This document shows, piece by piece, positions 21,083 through 33,315 of a DNA stretch of 64,000 nt; position 1 is the first letter of the stretch, and every line of letters starts with the position of its first letter. The position numbers and the translations under genes were made by a program. Where the stretch lies: the NCBI RefSeq assembly GCF_001411555.2, contig NC_049901.1, positions 30,986,933 through 31,050,932 on the forward strand, written 5' to 3'. The notes below the pieces were generated by a model. That model searched no databases, was not told the DNA's origin, and worked only from the letters and a program-made list of their open reading frames with translations. The DNA comes from Juglans regia. Its lineage: Eukaryota; Streptophyta; Magnoliopsida; Fagales; Juglandaceae.

Positions 21083-24000
21083 TTAAGGTGGATCTTTTCC
21101 ACTGTCAAGACACAAAAAACAACTAGGAATAATATCTAAAGGTATGCTTCTAAATACAAGATTTGTAGCTGCCTATTGCGCCATCGAGTGCACGCATCGA
21201 TTTTGAAATCGATGTATCTTAGTAAATTTACAGTCTTGGTGAATTTGGGAGATGTGAAGAATGTCATCAATAATAGTTGATATGTTCCAGAAAGGAGTCG
21301 AATCTGGATTTTCAATAGATGTAAATATCGACTGAGCATCCCCTTCTATTATTGCACGATTCTGATTGGAAGCCGTCTTAGATGCTAACAATGCTGCCAA
21401 GGCTTCTGCGATTAGAGGATTAGTAGTTTGGAATTTTTCTGTTTTTACTCCCAGGATATCTCCTCTATGATTTCTTTGTATTACCGAGCCTACTGAGAAA
21501 TGATCCCTCACTGCCGCATCAAAAGAGAAGCTTTGATAATTAAACGGAGGAGATTTCCATTCTTCTTCTTTGCTGTGTTGACTCTTTTTTATTTTCCAGG
21601 CTTCTTTATAATCATCAAAGATGTGTTGAAGCTGGATTTTTGCATCTAGGAATGATAAAGATGTGTGATTGTGGACTATGTCATTCCTCTTTCTCCAGAT
21701 AAAATCTAACATTATGACTGCAAATAGCTGGAAATGATGCTTTTCTTCTGATAGAAGGCCCAATTCTTTATCTGGATAGATGATCATCCAAATCCAATCT
21801 GATATGGAATTTATAGGCAGTCTTGTAAGATTTAAAAGCCAGCTACTCTGTTGCCACAAGATTCTGATGACAGGACATTGTATAAAAAGATTCAGTAAAG
21901 TCTCTTTCTCTTGGTTGCAAAGTGGACACTTTTCAGAATCTTGTTGAGTAATGAATTTACCAATTCGTGATTTGGTAGGAAGAATATTCCAAAGAAGTTT
22001 CCACAACATCAATTTATGGCGATCATGAATTTTAAGGCTCCACATAGGCTTGAAGAGTGATATAGAGAAGCTAGGCTGAACTAAAACTTGAGTCTGCAAA
22101 GATGCATGATAGGCTGTTTTGACAGAGTATTTTCCATTGTGACTGAGTACCCATACAACTTTGTCTTGCTCAATCAATCTTACCAAGAGAGGGATTTTTA
22201 TAATTTCTGATATGCTCTCTTGATCAAAAAGGTTTCGCAATTTTGGTACATCCCAACTCCTAAGATTACTAATAATGAGATGTGAAACTGTAAGATTTGG
22301 GTGATCAAGAGTCATACATTGTATTTGCTGTGGCTTGAAGTTATTCAGCGAAGGAATCCATGGATCTGACCAGATATTTATAGATTCTCCACTATAGATT
22401 TGGAAGCAACGACCTTTATTAAGCAATTCTCTTGTTTTAAGTAATCCCTTCCACATGCATGAGTCAGTTGTTTTTTGTGTCGCCTCCCAGAAAGTTGTGT
22501 TCTTTAAATATTTAGCAGAAAGAATTGAATGCCACAAACCATTTGAAGGTCCACTTAATTCCCAACCTGTTTTGGCAAGCATCGCTTGATTCATCCTTTC
22601 CATTAATCTGATACCCAGTCCACCTTCCTTTTTTGGTAAGCAGATAGATTTCCAGGACTTTAATGTCATATGATGAATTTTGTCCTTTGAGAATCCCCAC
22701 CAAAAGTTCTTAAAAGATTGATCAAGTGATTTGCAGACTGATTTTGGTAGCTAAAAAGAGGTCATGTGATATGTTGGTATCGTGCTTACGACAGACTTGA
22801 TTAATATTGTTCTGCTTGCCTGAGCCAATAGCTTTGATTTCCATCCTTCCAATTTTTTCCCACTTTAGCTAGCATATCACTGTAATTTTCTTTTTTGTTT
22901 CTATTGAAGGATGTTGGTAATCCCAGATATTTCATTCTAGCCGATGCAGATTTATAAGGTAACCATTGGGAAATAGAAGATTTTGTTGCTTGGCTTGTAT
23001 TTCTGGTGATGAACATTGAAAACTTACTCAGGTTTATCCTCTGTCCTGACCAACGTTGATATTTTGTCAAACACTCTGATAAGTTTTTTGCATTTTTTTC
23101 CATGGCCTTTGTGAAGATAATAGTATAATCTGCAAAGAGTAAATGTGACACAGCTGGACTATTTCTACTGATTTGAACCCCTTCCAGTTTCTGTTGAGCT
23201 TCAGCCTTCAATAAGATTCTTGATAGTGCTTCTGTGACCAGAGTAAAAAGAAAAGGTGACATTTGATCTCCTTGCCTTATACCTCTTTGTGATTTGAAGA
23301 AACCTCTTGGTGAACCATAAATGAGAATGGAGAAAGATACTGTAGATATGCATGCCTTTATCAAATTTATCCACTTTTGACTGAATCCCAAATTCTTCAT
23401 CACTGCGTAGAGAAATTCCCATTCCACTTGATCAAATGCTTTTCCCATGTCCAGCTTAATAGCCATCAAACCTTTTTTCCCTGATTTTCTTTTGAGATGA
23501 TGGAAAAGCTCATGAGCTATGATAGTATTTTCCTTGATGTTTCTGCCAGGGACAAATGCTGTTTGGAGTGGTGAGATGATTTTTGGGAGTAGATCTTTGA
23601 GACGGTTTGCCAAAATTTTGGTTATGATCTTGTAGCTGACATTCGTAAGGGTAATGAGACGATATTGAGTTGGACTATTTGGACTAGAAGTCTTTGGGAT
23701 AAGAGCAATGTTGGTATGATTAATCTGCTTTAGAAGTTGACCACTACTAAAGAAATTCTGCACTGCTAGTATGACTTCTATTTTAACAATGTTCCAATAG
23801 TGCTTATAGAAGAGGGTTGTCATTCCATCCGGTCCTGGAGCTTTGTTACTGGGAATCTGTATTAGAGCTTCAAATATTTCCTTTTCCTCTGGTATGGCAG
23901 TTAGAGAATCATTCTCTATGTCCGAGATTTGTTTGTCCAATAGATTATCCAATTGTTCAGGAAATATTGGATTTGAAGAGGAATATATGAAGCTGAAATG

Positions 24001-25188
24001 ATTAATAAAAGCAGATTCTATTTCAAGAGGATCCATAGACCAAATACCTGGTCCCAGTTTGATTGTTTCAATTGCATTCCTTCTTCGACGAATTGTTGTT
24101 GTCAAGTGATAAAATTTGGTGTTGAGATCCGTTGAAGTTAATCAAGTAAGTCTGGATTTTTGTTTCCATAAGATTTCTTCATATTCACGTTGCTTGTGCA
24201 GTCTATGTTGCAAGAATCTTTCTTTTTCTTGGTTTGAAGGAGTCATAAGATTGCCTTGTATCTCGAGAAGTTCATTTTCAATCTGAAGGATATTGTGATT
24301 GATCCTGCCGAAGTGACTTTTGTTCCACATTTTAAGTGCTTCTTTTGTAAACTTGATCTTCATGCACAAGATATAAGACGGGTTGCCCAAGTGTGGTTTC
24401 TTCCATGTTTCACTGATTATTTGGTGGCTCAGAGGTTCATGAGTCCAAAATTCTTCAAATTTGAATGATGGAGCTTGACGTATATTAGCTGTTGTTCGCA
24501 ATAAGATTGGATGATGATCCGATGCTGATGATGCCAAGTGCTGTAATGTTGCATTTGAGAAAAGTAGTCTCCATTCTTGATTAGCAATGGATCGGTCTAA
24601 TCGTTCTCTTATAAGTGCATTCCTTTGTCTATTATTGGTCCAAGTGAATTTTGGTCCCATATAACCAATATCAATCAGGCCGTTTATGTCCATAAGGGCT
24701 TTAAGACCCCTATTTGGGTTGAAAGGAACAAGCCTACCCCCATATTTTTCAGACTGATTAGTAATATCATTAAAATCACTCATACAAACCCAGGGCCCTG
24801 AAAAAGCTTGAGATATTGAATCTAAATGACTCCAAAAATTAGCTTTGTTAATCCACTGAGCTGGTGCATAAACATAAGTGAGTAACCAAGGTTGGTGTGG
24901 GGGATCGGAGTAAACTAAAACAAAAATTGCATTACTATTAATATTTACAAGCTCAAGTTCTACACCCGGACGCCACAAAAGAAGAAGGCCCCCTTTTTTA
25001 CAAGCAGCAGGAATACAAACAAAATGATGGAAACCTAGACTATGAACAATAGATATGGTGTTATCATCTACCACCAAGGTTTCCGACAAAAAAACTACAT
25101 CCGGGTTATATATCCTAATATTGGCCCTAAGGTTTCTGATTGCTTTAGGGCGGGCTAATCCTCTGCAATTCCAAGCTAATGTCTTCAC
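21083..25188 (-). pseudogene. LINE ORF2: endonuclease, reverse transcriptase, RNase H (broken)
   Basis: The protein would nick target DNA and copy the element RNA at that site. Endonuclease (25188-24145) starts with WNCRGL and keeps FLSET, SDFND and SDHHPI. A TGA at 24142-24144 interrupts the same frame. Reverse transcriptase (24105-22801) shows NKAPGPDG, LDMGKAFDQVEW and GIRQGDQMSP, but its catalytic FADD motif reads FADY because the second Asp codon is TAT (23125-23127). A frameshift in an A-run near 22850 ends this frame at 22801, and a TAG lies at 22751-22753. The final part (22669-21176) carries the zf-RVT region with CPLC...C and an RVT_3-type RNase H with FDAAV, AEALAAL and EGDAQS. It is cut by a TAG at 21173-21175, 30 codons before the inherited stop. 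No ATG lies at the 5' end; translation would have to begin at GTG. Confidence 0.93.
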
Positions 25189-27142
25189 TTGGCTTGTGGA
25201 GGCTTTTTTAAGCTTACCTCAGAAGCTGTTTTGGATTTTCCTTGGGATGATGGTCTGCTGTAGGGATTAAATTTTGTTTTCCCTTTTAACTTTTTCTCTT
25301 TTCCGAAATTTCCAGTATGCATATCTAAGAGTGCTTGAGCCATTGATGTTTCTTCTTTATTTGAGTAGGCTGTCGGGTCTTTTTTCTCTATTTTGATGAG
25401 TCTTTGAGATTTCCTCTTAGGAGCTTCTGAAAGTTCAACCAACTGGTGCCTTTTGAGAGATGGAGTAATCAACTGAAAATCCATTGGAGAGACGGATTGG
25501 TCTTCAATACTCACGGGTTCTTGGCTTGTTTCTATGGACAGAGCTGATTTGCCTGGGTCATGCGTAGCAGACGGAAGTCGTATATCAGGCTTTGTCTTGA
25601 GATTTAAAGGGCTGTGTCTTGCTACGGGCTTAACTGGCATATCAGGCCTTAGAAATGGCTGGACTGAAGTCTTATAGGGGCCGGCGCTAGCTGCTATGGG
25701 CTGAAGTTGGATATCTGACCTTTGAAAGTTATAGGTTTTATATGGGCCGACATTAGAGGCTTCGGGATGCTGGGCGCTCATGAACAACGGCCTCGTTTCA
25801 ATATCCTTAAGTTCAACACAGTGGGCTCGATGGAGACCCAGCCCGATTTCTGATCCAAGCCCATCAATTTTCTGCTGATGTTGATAAGTCTGCATCGCAT
25901 TGTGGATAGTCTTCCATTGCGTCTTCCATGGAGAGATTTTCTCTGACGTCGCACTAAAGGACGAGATGACAAAATGAGGATCGGTTGGTGGAATAAAGTT
26001 AAGAGGGATATTTTGCTGAGACTTGAATTGAAGCTGCAGGGTTCGATGGTTGGCCGAACAGTAATCACATTTACACTTGTAGGTGAGAGTATTAATTGAG
26101 ACTGATCACTGTAGCTAAACAGTGTTTGAGAATCTGGTGGAGTTGTTCCCTTCGCAAGTTCATTTGGGTTTTGGAGAGTTGGAGGAGAAGGGAGGAATTG
26201 CACCCGATCCGGAATTTTTTCTGCATTTTTCTCAATTTGAACACTGGTAAGATTACTCTGCCGACCCAAAGTTATCTCATAATTTTTCCTTGGGGAAATA
26301 ACTTGCTTTCCTTTGCTGTAATCATCTGCGTTTGAAACCGGAGGACTAAATTGTTCGAAGTGTTCTGTTGCTTCATGTTGCCCACTATCTATTTGTTGGT
26401 TTGACTGAACACTTTATGGGATGTTGTTAAACTCAGCTCTAAGCCAAGGGCCGTATGAAAGTCTTGTAGGAGGTGAGCTTAGATATCCACAAAAGATTTG
26501 AGAATGTCCAAGTCTTCCACACGCATAACAAATGTCTAATAATTTTTCATATTTGAACGCGACCCATACCTCATGGTTCCCAACTCTCGGCATCATGAAA
26601 CCTTGCATGAGTGGCTTAGTTATATCTATCTCCACTTTAATACGAATATATTTTCTGAAGGTTAATCCATAAAGAGGATCTACTTCCACTTTGATCAATG
26701 AACCGAGAGCTTTTCCAATTTCAATTGCATTTTCAAGAGTTATATGATCTAGAGGTAATCCATGTATTTGCACATTGAAAATAGCATAGTTTAAACTGAT
26801 TTCTTGAAGAGTAGCTCCTAGTGGCCAAGGTTTCAGAATAAGTAAATGCCCTTTAAAGTTCCAAGGGACCTGATTTAGCACTCTAAGTTTATCTTGAGTG
26901 GATCTAAAGGTGAAAATAAACTTGTTTATCTCCAAATCCTCAATGAGAAAATTTTTGATGAAGTTCCATGAGGCCTTTATACTTGAATGTATTGCAAATT
27001 TATTCAGAGGCCGATCAGCTACTAACCTTCCTATCAGGATTTTGTCTGAGTTTGCTTTTGCAGTTTTTGGAGCAGGTTGAAGATTCATATCACTCCATGA
27101 GAGATCTTCCGTTTGTGAGATTAGAGATTCCGTGTCCATCAT
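25185..27142 (-). pseudogene. LINE ORF1: DUF4283 and CCHC zinc knuckle nucleic-acid-binding protein (broken)
   Basis: ORF1 of plant L1 elements makes the RNA-binding partner of ORF2. The frame starts with two ATGs at 27142. Residues of about 30-185 form a DUF4283-type domain (WNFIKNFLIEDLEINKFIFTF, VPWNFKGHLLILKPW, IQIHGLPLDHI-like). A zinc knuckle follows with Cys205, Cys208, His213 and Cys218. A TAA at 26414-26416 stops the frame after 242 residues. The same frame reopens to 25778, and a frameshift between 25778 and 25895 moves it to the frame ending at 25185. The long tail is Ser/Pro/Lys-rich and unstructured, as usual. Its last stop overlaps the ORF2 start (GTGA). Confidence 0.9.
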
Positions 27143-27322
27143 AATGCTCGTTTAGGTTGAAGAGATCGATGAGTGTAATGAAGTGTGTAATATTAGTATC
27201 TAAGCAACAATAAGTGCAGAAATATTATCCACCTCCTAGATAGAGAAGCTCTGACTTCTCTCTAGCCAGTACTGGTACGTTGAGCCTTGGCAATCTCTTG
27301 AATGAATATGTTTGTGTTTATC

Positions 27323-27338
27323 TTGTAAACAAATCATG
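27323..27338. repeat. Target-site duplication, 5' side of the LINE
   Basis: TTGTAAACAAATCATG is identical to 21011-21026. Confidence 0.92.
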
Positions 27339-28226
27339 TTGCCCATTCAGATACAAGGCGAAAAGATCATCATTTTAGGGAAAGCATCGCTATTGGAAAC
27401 AGAGGCTTGTACACATGCAAAATGGAAACATGATCATTTTTCAAGAAGAAAAATACTATTTTGCCAACTTCTTTCACAATCATCTTCTAGTTAAACCTAA
27501 GTGATACTAAAAGCATTTTCATTGGCTTGGGAAAAGTTTATTGCAAAGTTTGGCTAATATGCTGCTTTTCGCCTTATGCTTAATCACTCAAAACTTAGAC
27601 TTCACATTGGATTAGTTATCTTACTCTCCATAATAATAAAATAATATTATTTTTTATTTTTTATTTACATTTAATGCATTATTTATTTATTTTTAAAATA
27701 CTTTTATTTTCATTTTCATAATTTCTAACAATCTCTATATCAAAATAAAATTCATCTATCAAGCTAAATTAACAATTTGTCAAACAAAAGTTTTATCAAA
27801 AGTACTTCATACATTTCATAATCTGTTAAACAAAAGTTTATCAAAATTTCCTACATTTCCAGGTACTACATAAGTTCATACAAATGTATAAAAAATTCAT
27901 ATATTTCCATCTATCAACCTAATACATAATTTGTCAAACAAAAGTTTATCAAAAGTTCATACATTTCTAGCTACTACATAATCTGTCTAGCCATCAAAAG
28001 TTCATTTCTATCCAACCAAGTATAGGTTCATCAAAACAACAAAACAAAGTAGGTGGATCAAAACAGCAACTCAAAGTAGGTGGATCAAAACAACAACTCA
28101 AAGTAGGTGGATTAAAACAGCAAGTTATCATAGCCACTATACAAAAACAACCGAGCAAAATATATTAAGATTAAGATGGTGGTCTATTTTTTCTAGGATG
28201 TCCATTTGAAGTGACCGGAAGTAATC
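27339..28226. repeat. AT-rich region with short direct repeats
   Basis: Around 27760-27990 a CAAACAAAAGTTTATCAAAA motif recurs about every 70-90 bases with CATACATTTC beside it. At 28042-28125 three units of about 28 bp (CAAAGTAGGTGGATCAAAAC) follow one another. There is no coding sequence. It may be the 3' flank of the transposon-type gene remnant on the minus strand that follows. Confidence 0.55.
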
Positions 28227-29170
28227 TCATTGTACCGCATTCATGTTATCAAGACCCAAACTCATGATTTCAATCTCCATCTTCTTCTTCATAAGGTTTA
28301 TAATTTTAGTTCTATCCCTCTCAGCCTGGCTTACCACTTCCCGCCGCTCAATCATCATTATCTTCCTATCACTTTATATGTGACTTAACCTTTCGTCAAA
28401 ATCAATAGGTGAAGATTCTTTGTGTTTCTTTTTTCGTTCCTTTTTTTTTTTTTCCAGCTTTCTTGCCTAGTGGCCTCTCCACATTGATAGACATGCACTC
28501 ACAAATGTTGTCATCCCTGACATTGGAAACTGGAACGGTAGAGCAACCTTCTTTTCTCTTTGTTGAAAAATTATCCATATGCACTTTCCACTTTGGTTGG
28601 TACCTCAATAGGTTCCAATAATGGTCCAGATTATAGGTGACTTTTTGGGTCGATCAGTACATTAGATTTGCCTTCTCAATCTAAACAACAATCATAAAAA
28701 TATAAATACACATTTCAATGAAAATCTATAATAATTAGAAACATACATTGTCTTGTTCATTGGTACTACTTGGATGCATTGATTCAACTTGGGTCAAGCA
28801 ACCACAAAACTTATTTGTGACTTTTTGGATGGTTGACCATCGATTAGTACATGAGCCCACAGAACATTCAGGCCAGTTAGGTTTTTTAAAGGTATTAAAG
28901 TAATCATGGATTTTTATTCACAATTGGGTGGATTTGGTTGGTTCCCCTGATAGCATCTATGCTAATGTTGAGCTACTATGATATCAAGAGGTTGTCTTCC
29001 TCCACAGTGAAGGGACACACCCACTTGGAATTTCTTAGTTGGTGCCCTTACTTCCCCTTCGGGTTGGAAGACCTCAACATTATTGCACAAGATGCTAGCC
29101 ATAGGGGGGTTGTTAAAACAACCCCACCCAAACATCATAAATTTATGAAGTGTGGGGAAAAAAGGGATCT
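28227..29170 (-). pseudogene. NAM-associated / PIF-Harbinger Myb-like protein remnant
   Basis: Reading the minus strand, fragments in changing frames match the plant family often named 'NAM-associated C-terminal' or 'glutathione S-transferase T3-like', which relates to the Myb-like second protein of PIF/Harbinger transposons. In order: FTVEEDNLLIS followed by two stops and LNISIDAIRGTNQ (about 29010-28940), WSTIQKVTNKFCGCLTQVES (about 28840-28770), then a 66 bp GT...AG intron at 28746-28681, YQPKWKVHMDNFSTKRK and VERPLGKKAGKKKK (28600-28440), and an acidic/basic helical tail ending at a TGA at 28227-28229. Early stops and at least one frameshift make it non-functional. It lies beside other transposon debris, so a transposon origin is more likely than a domesticated gene. 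Confidence 0.7.
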
Positions 29171-29232
29171 TCATAAATTTATGAATTCATCCTTCATAAA
29201 ATAGTAACCATGCAACAAAGTCACAAACCCCA

Positions 29233-29796
29233 ATCCAACTTAGGGGTGACAATATGTGACATGACCCGTTAATCCAACACGAACACGACACGATAAAAGC
29301 GGATTAGGGTTTAGTCTTAACGGGTTTGAGTCAAAACAGATTGACCCGTTAAGACACGATTGTTTAACAGGTTAATAACGGGTCAACCCGTTTTGACCAG
29401 TTACGAAAGTTAAAATTACAATTATACCCTCATACCTAAAAAAAATTGTTCAAAATTTTAATTTTGATATTTTTATTGTTTAAATTGTAATTTTGGACTT
29501 ATTGTTAGTTATATATTTTTTATAGATATTGTGATCTTAACATTTATATAAAATTATGCTAAACTTAACCAGGTCAAATAAGTTAATTTCGGGTCTATTC
29601 AATCTATTTATATAAACGGGTCAAAACAGATTGACATGACACGACCCGTTATGTTAATAGATCGTGTTAGGATTTGAGATTTTGACACGATAAGCTTAAC
29701 GAGTCGGGTTAGAGTTGACCTATATAGTATAATATACATGTCTTGACATGACATGAATATGATTCGTTAATACAAGTTGACACCTCTACTCAAACT
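29233..29796. mobile_element. Non-autonomous hAT element with ACGGGT/ACCCGT motifs
   Basis: The element itself is 29241-29788. Its ends TAGGGGTGACAA and TTGACACCTCTA are inverted repeats with two mismatches in twelve. The flanks ATCCAACT (29233-29240) and CTCAAACT (29789-29796) are an 8 bp duplication with six matches. Both subterminal parts are packed with ACCCGTT, AACGGGT and GACACGA words, while the centre is AT-rich. No transposase is encoded. The short decayed duplication suggests an old insertion. Confidence 0.6.
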
Positions 29797-31256
29797 TCAT
29801 ACAATATCAACCATAAAACAAATCATAAAACCATAAAAAATCGACCATAATGCTGGACATTACTTTCAAAAGCATGAATAATGATAATGATAGACATTAC
29901 TTTCAAAAGCTGACATTACTTTCAAATGCAGGACTGAGTCATTACTTTCTAATTTTAGCTTTTCCACTAACATGTATTAAATGAAAACAATATTGGTGGT
30001 GACATACTACAATAGTTCAAATTTTGTTTTGTTGGTTGAAAACAATATTAGCTTGGTGCTTGTAAAAGCGTGCGCACACGCTCACTCACAGTAACACGTG
30101 CATGCAAAAGCACACACTAGCAAACCTACAAGGTGTTAAATCTATTCTGAATTAGTTAAAGGTTTTTGTGGCATTCTTTGTGTTTTTGTGTGCTAAATCT
30201 GTTTTGTTTTTGTGTCATAAATCTATCATGAATTTGTTATAGGTTTTAAATACACAGTCTTTGTGGCAATCTACAATTAAAGTTTTAATCTGTCACGAAT
30301 TAGTTAAAAGTTTTTCTGTCCTGAGTTTTAATCTGTCCTGAATTACTTAAAGTTTCTTCTATAATAACCAACACCAACACCAAAGTTTTTGGTCATGAAT
30401 AACTAAATTTATTAGATGAGATATACTAAAATAACTGAGTTATGCTAAGTAGAACATGTAAAAAGTTTTAATGTCAGGCATAACCCTACAATATGCAGTC
30501 ATCTCCCAATTTCTATGGCAAAGGTAATGGCTACAATGTTAGCTACCATGTTCAAACAAAAAATCAAGAAATCTCCTCAAAATAAGAAGTCTCCGTTTTT
30601 CTCTCTCACTATTTTTTTCAAACAAAAAAAATCATCAATAACCATGCTCTATAGTAAGAACTTAATAAAGAAATCTCGATCAAATCACAAATAAAAAAAA
30701 TAATCATGCTCAACAGTAAGAAAATAATAATAAAAAAATTCTCAAATCACAACAATAACCATGCTAATGATTTTTTTTTTTACAAATCATAACAATAAGA
30801 GCAAACAATGACAAAAGTTGTGAGAGAGTTAGGAGAAGAGATAAACCACATAAATTAACAACCAAGCCGTCGTCGAGGGTTTTGTGGCAGTCGTCGAGGA
30901 CGAGAGTCTTCACAGGGGCTCAGTCATGGAAAGGGTGTGGTGAATGTTGATTAGTAGGGGTTTCGAGATGAGAATAAAAATGAAGAGAGGGGTTTCGGGA
31001 GTGAGACTGGTGGCAGATTTGTAGAGAGTGGGAGTTTCTCATTCAGATCACGGGGGCTTAGTCGTTGGGACCGATAGAGAGTTACGGGAGTGAGAGTTAC
31101 GAAAGTGAGGGAGAGAATGGGGAGAAGGTTACAGTGAGAATGGGAGGGTTTCCTGTGAAATTGAAAGGAGCGAGAAATAAATATTACAGTGTTTAGTTAA
31201 GTTACTGTACCCCCACATATTTGGTGAGTTACTGTGATCTAGGCCCAACCTTGTGT
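29797..31256. other. AT-rich intergenic region with short repeats
   Basis: From about 30140 to 30360 variants of TAAATCTGTCCTGAATTAGTTAAAG recur four or five times. A-rich runs dominate 30540-30800 and G-rich GAGAGTGAG words 30880-31160. I see no gene. Parts may belong to the same Harbinger-type transposon as the pseudogene at 28227-29170. Confidence 0.4.
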
Positions 31257-32090
31257 ATTCTTCTACCTAGGAGAGATCAATAGCAGCAACCTATCTTCAT
31301 CAATCTTTTCCTTCTCTTTGATAGTTCCTGAAGGGCTCTCTTATGCATTTAAACTTGACTTCTTATATCCTCATTAGGGTAGGTAGTTACTACCTCAAGT
31401 AAGAAGTTTAGAGAGGCTGCTTTCTTTTCCTCCTATGGTTGGTCGTAGATTAGGTGAGTCTAACTCATCTTCCTTCTATAAGGGGTAGGCCTTGCAAAAG
31501 GCATAAATGGAGTCATTTTCTAGCTAGGTATCCCAATCGAGTATATGTCCAAGAAGGGGTCTCGTCCCGAGAGAATGATGAACTTTGCCAGTCTTCGCCT
31601 CTGACCCAACCAGGAGAGAACATAGGGTCAAGCCAAGCCTATACTCGCCTGAATGGAATTCATATCTCCTTCGTCTGGTCGAGAAGGGAGAAAGGCCAAC
31701 GAACTGGACCGTGACTCTTCTATTACCTTATGGAGAAGTCCAGTCTTGTCATGATTGATCCACGTCCTACCGTAGTGCTCAGAGAACCAGGCTTGCTTAG
31801 CTTACAAAACTAGCTTACTAAGGTGAAGGAATTTGTCGTTGATTGCACGAGCTAGACAGTCAATCCAGCCATTCCCATGGGCTTATGGTTGAAAAGGCTG
31901 AGCAGCAAATAGAGTGTGAGCCCAGTCGCCAAATCAGCATAGACTCTGAGATAGAGGAGACTTTCAGGAGTGCCCTAGTATACTCTACTTGTTCACTTGT
32001 GTCGGTTTGGAGTACGGTCAGTTCGTCGGGAGGATCGCCCCCTAATAGATCACAAGGTTCTAAAGTGGCAGGATAGGGGGAGGATCCGTA
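31257..32090. other. GC-richer insert, possible mitochondrial DNA (NUMT)
   Basis: Composition changes abruptly to a balanced, repeat-free, high-complexity sequence and returns to AT-rich DNA near 32090-32120. The look (words such as GAAGGAATTTGTCGTTGATTG and CCCATGGGCTTATGG) is that of plant mitochondrial spacer DNA. I recognise no mitochondrial gene and cannot confirm it by eye. The two short open frames inside (31454-31714 and 31843-32076) are not recognised. Confidence 0.35.
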
Positions 32091-32099
32091 GGTTTTTCT

Positions 32100-33315
32100 A
32101 AAAGTGATGCCCTTATCATATTATTGCTGAAAAGAAAAACCATATACACATGCCTAATTCAATGTAAATAATTATCTAATCATTTGATGAAATATTAAAA
32201 AATAATGTAGCGATGATATGTAATTAGAAAGATAATAAATAATTGTACTTGGAAGTATCTCTTTGAAGAAAGAAAGATGATTCCTAAGTTTGCTTTTTCT
32301 TTTTTGTTATATATATATATATATAGAAATTGCTCTTTTCTCTTTGTCTTTTATGTTTTCCGACAAACAATTGAAAATTCTAAGTGTAATTTTCCTTTGT
32401 TATAAATAGTAAATATAGGAAAGAAAAAGAACCCCATGCATGCACCTTCGACATATGATCTTAGACCTTTTCTGCACTAAAGATACCTTCCGTACGAGAG
32501 GGTCCTCTTCACTATTTGGCTTCTAGTCCCCTATTCTCTAAAATATTTTCATTGAAATCAAAAAGTACGGAAAAGTTCAAATTGTAAAGCATCGTCGATA
32601 AACAGATCTCCACGGCCCCTACGGCCCTACCAACGAAGCATCGTCAATAAAAGAACTATATTAGAAAAATAGAAAGTTAATTATTAAAATAGTTCTCTAT
32701 ATATATATATATATATGAAAAATATTATACTTACAAAAGATATCTACCAAAATTCTTTATCTAATTTTTTTTAATTTTATTTTTTTATTTAATGATTAAA
32801 TAAATATTTTTAAATGAATATATGATTTTTTTTATTTTTAAAAAAATATTTAAATATTTTAAAAAATAATTTAAAAATCTTTTGTTGACAAAGCAACGTC
32901 CTATATATATATATACACATATATATAGACTCTGATCATACATATTAATCTCCAAAGAGTCGGGCTACTTTACCGCCCAGAGTAGCTTGCTCAACGTGAC
33001 CACACGTTATTTTAGGTTTTTTTTTTCATTTTTTTTCACATTTTTAATATATTTAAATATTTTAAAAAAATAAAAAAATATATTTTAATATATTTAAAAT
33101 TATTTCCTTAATCATTAATTAAAAAAATAAATAAATAATTTTTTTTTTTTACTCAAGCGGTCAACTTGAGCGGTAAATATGGGAGACAAAGTAGTTTTAT
33201 TCATCCCCAAATTCTATTTTAGCTTGTTCACTTTTTTATTCTTGTAATTTTGATGAAATATGTAATCCTTTTTTACTATTTCGTTAGTAGACTAGTGTCG
33301 AAAGTGCTACGTCCG
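32100..33315. other. AT-rich intergenic region
   Basis: It contains (AT)n tracts near 32310 and 32700 and repeated poly(A)/poly(T)-rich words. No gene or bounded element was recognised. Confidence 0.5.

Larger units (their letters stand above)
21027..27322 (-). mobile_element. Full-length L1-type LINE (non-LTR retrotransposon), inactivated
   Basis: This element of about 6.3 kb lies on the minus strand. In its own orientation it has a 180 bp leader, ORF1 (from 27142), ORF2 with endonuclease, reverse transcriptase, zf-RVT and RNase H regions, a leader-like 3' end of fewer than 40 bp after the inherited stop (21083-21085), and a poly(A) tail seen as 19 T's at 21027-21045. Perfect 16 bp flanking repeats show that both ends are original, so there was no 5' truncation, which is unusual for a LINE. 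Lesions: in-frame stops at 26414, 24142, 22751 and 21173, frameshifts near 25780-25890 and 22850, an altered catalytic motif at 23125 and a GTG where the ORF2 start is expected. It cannot move on its own. Confidence 0.93.
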
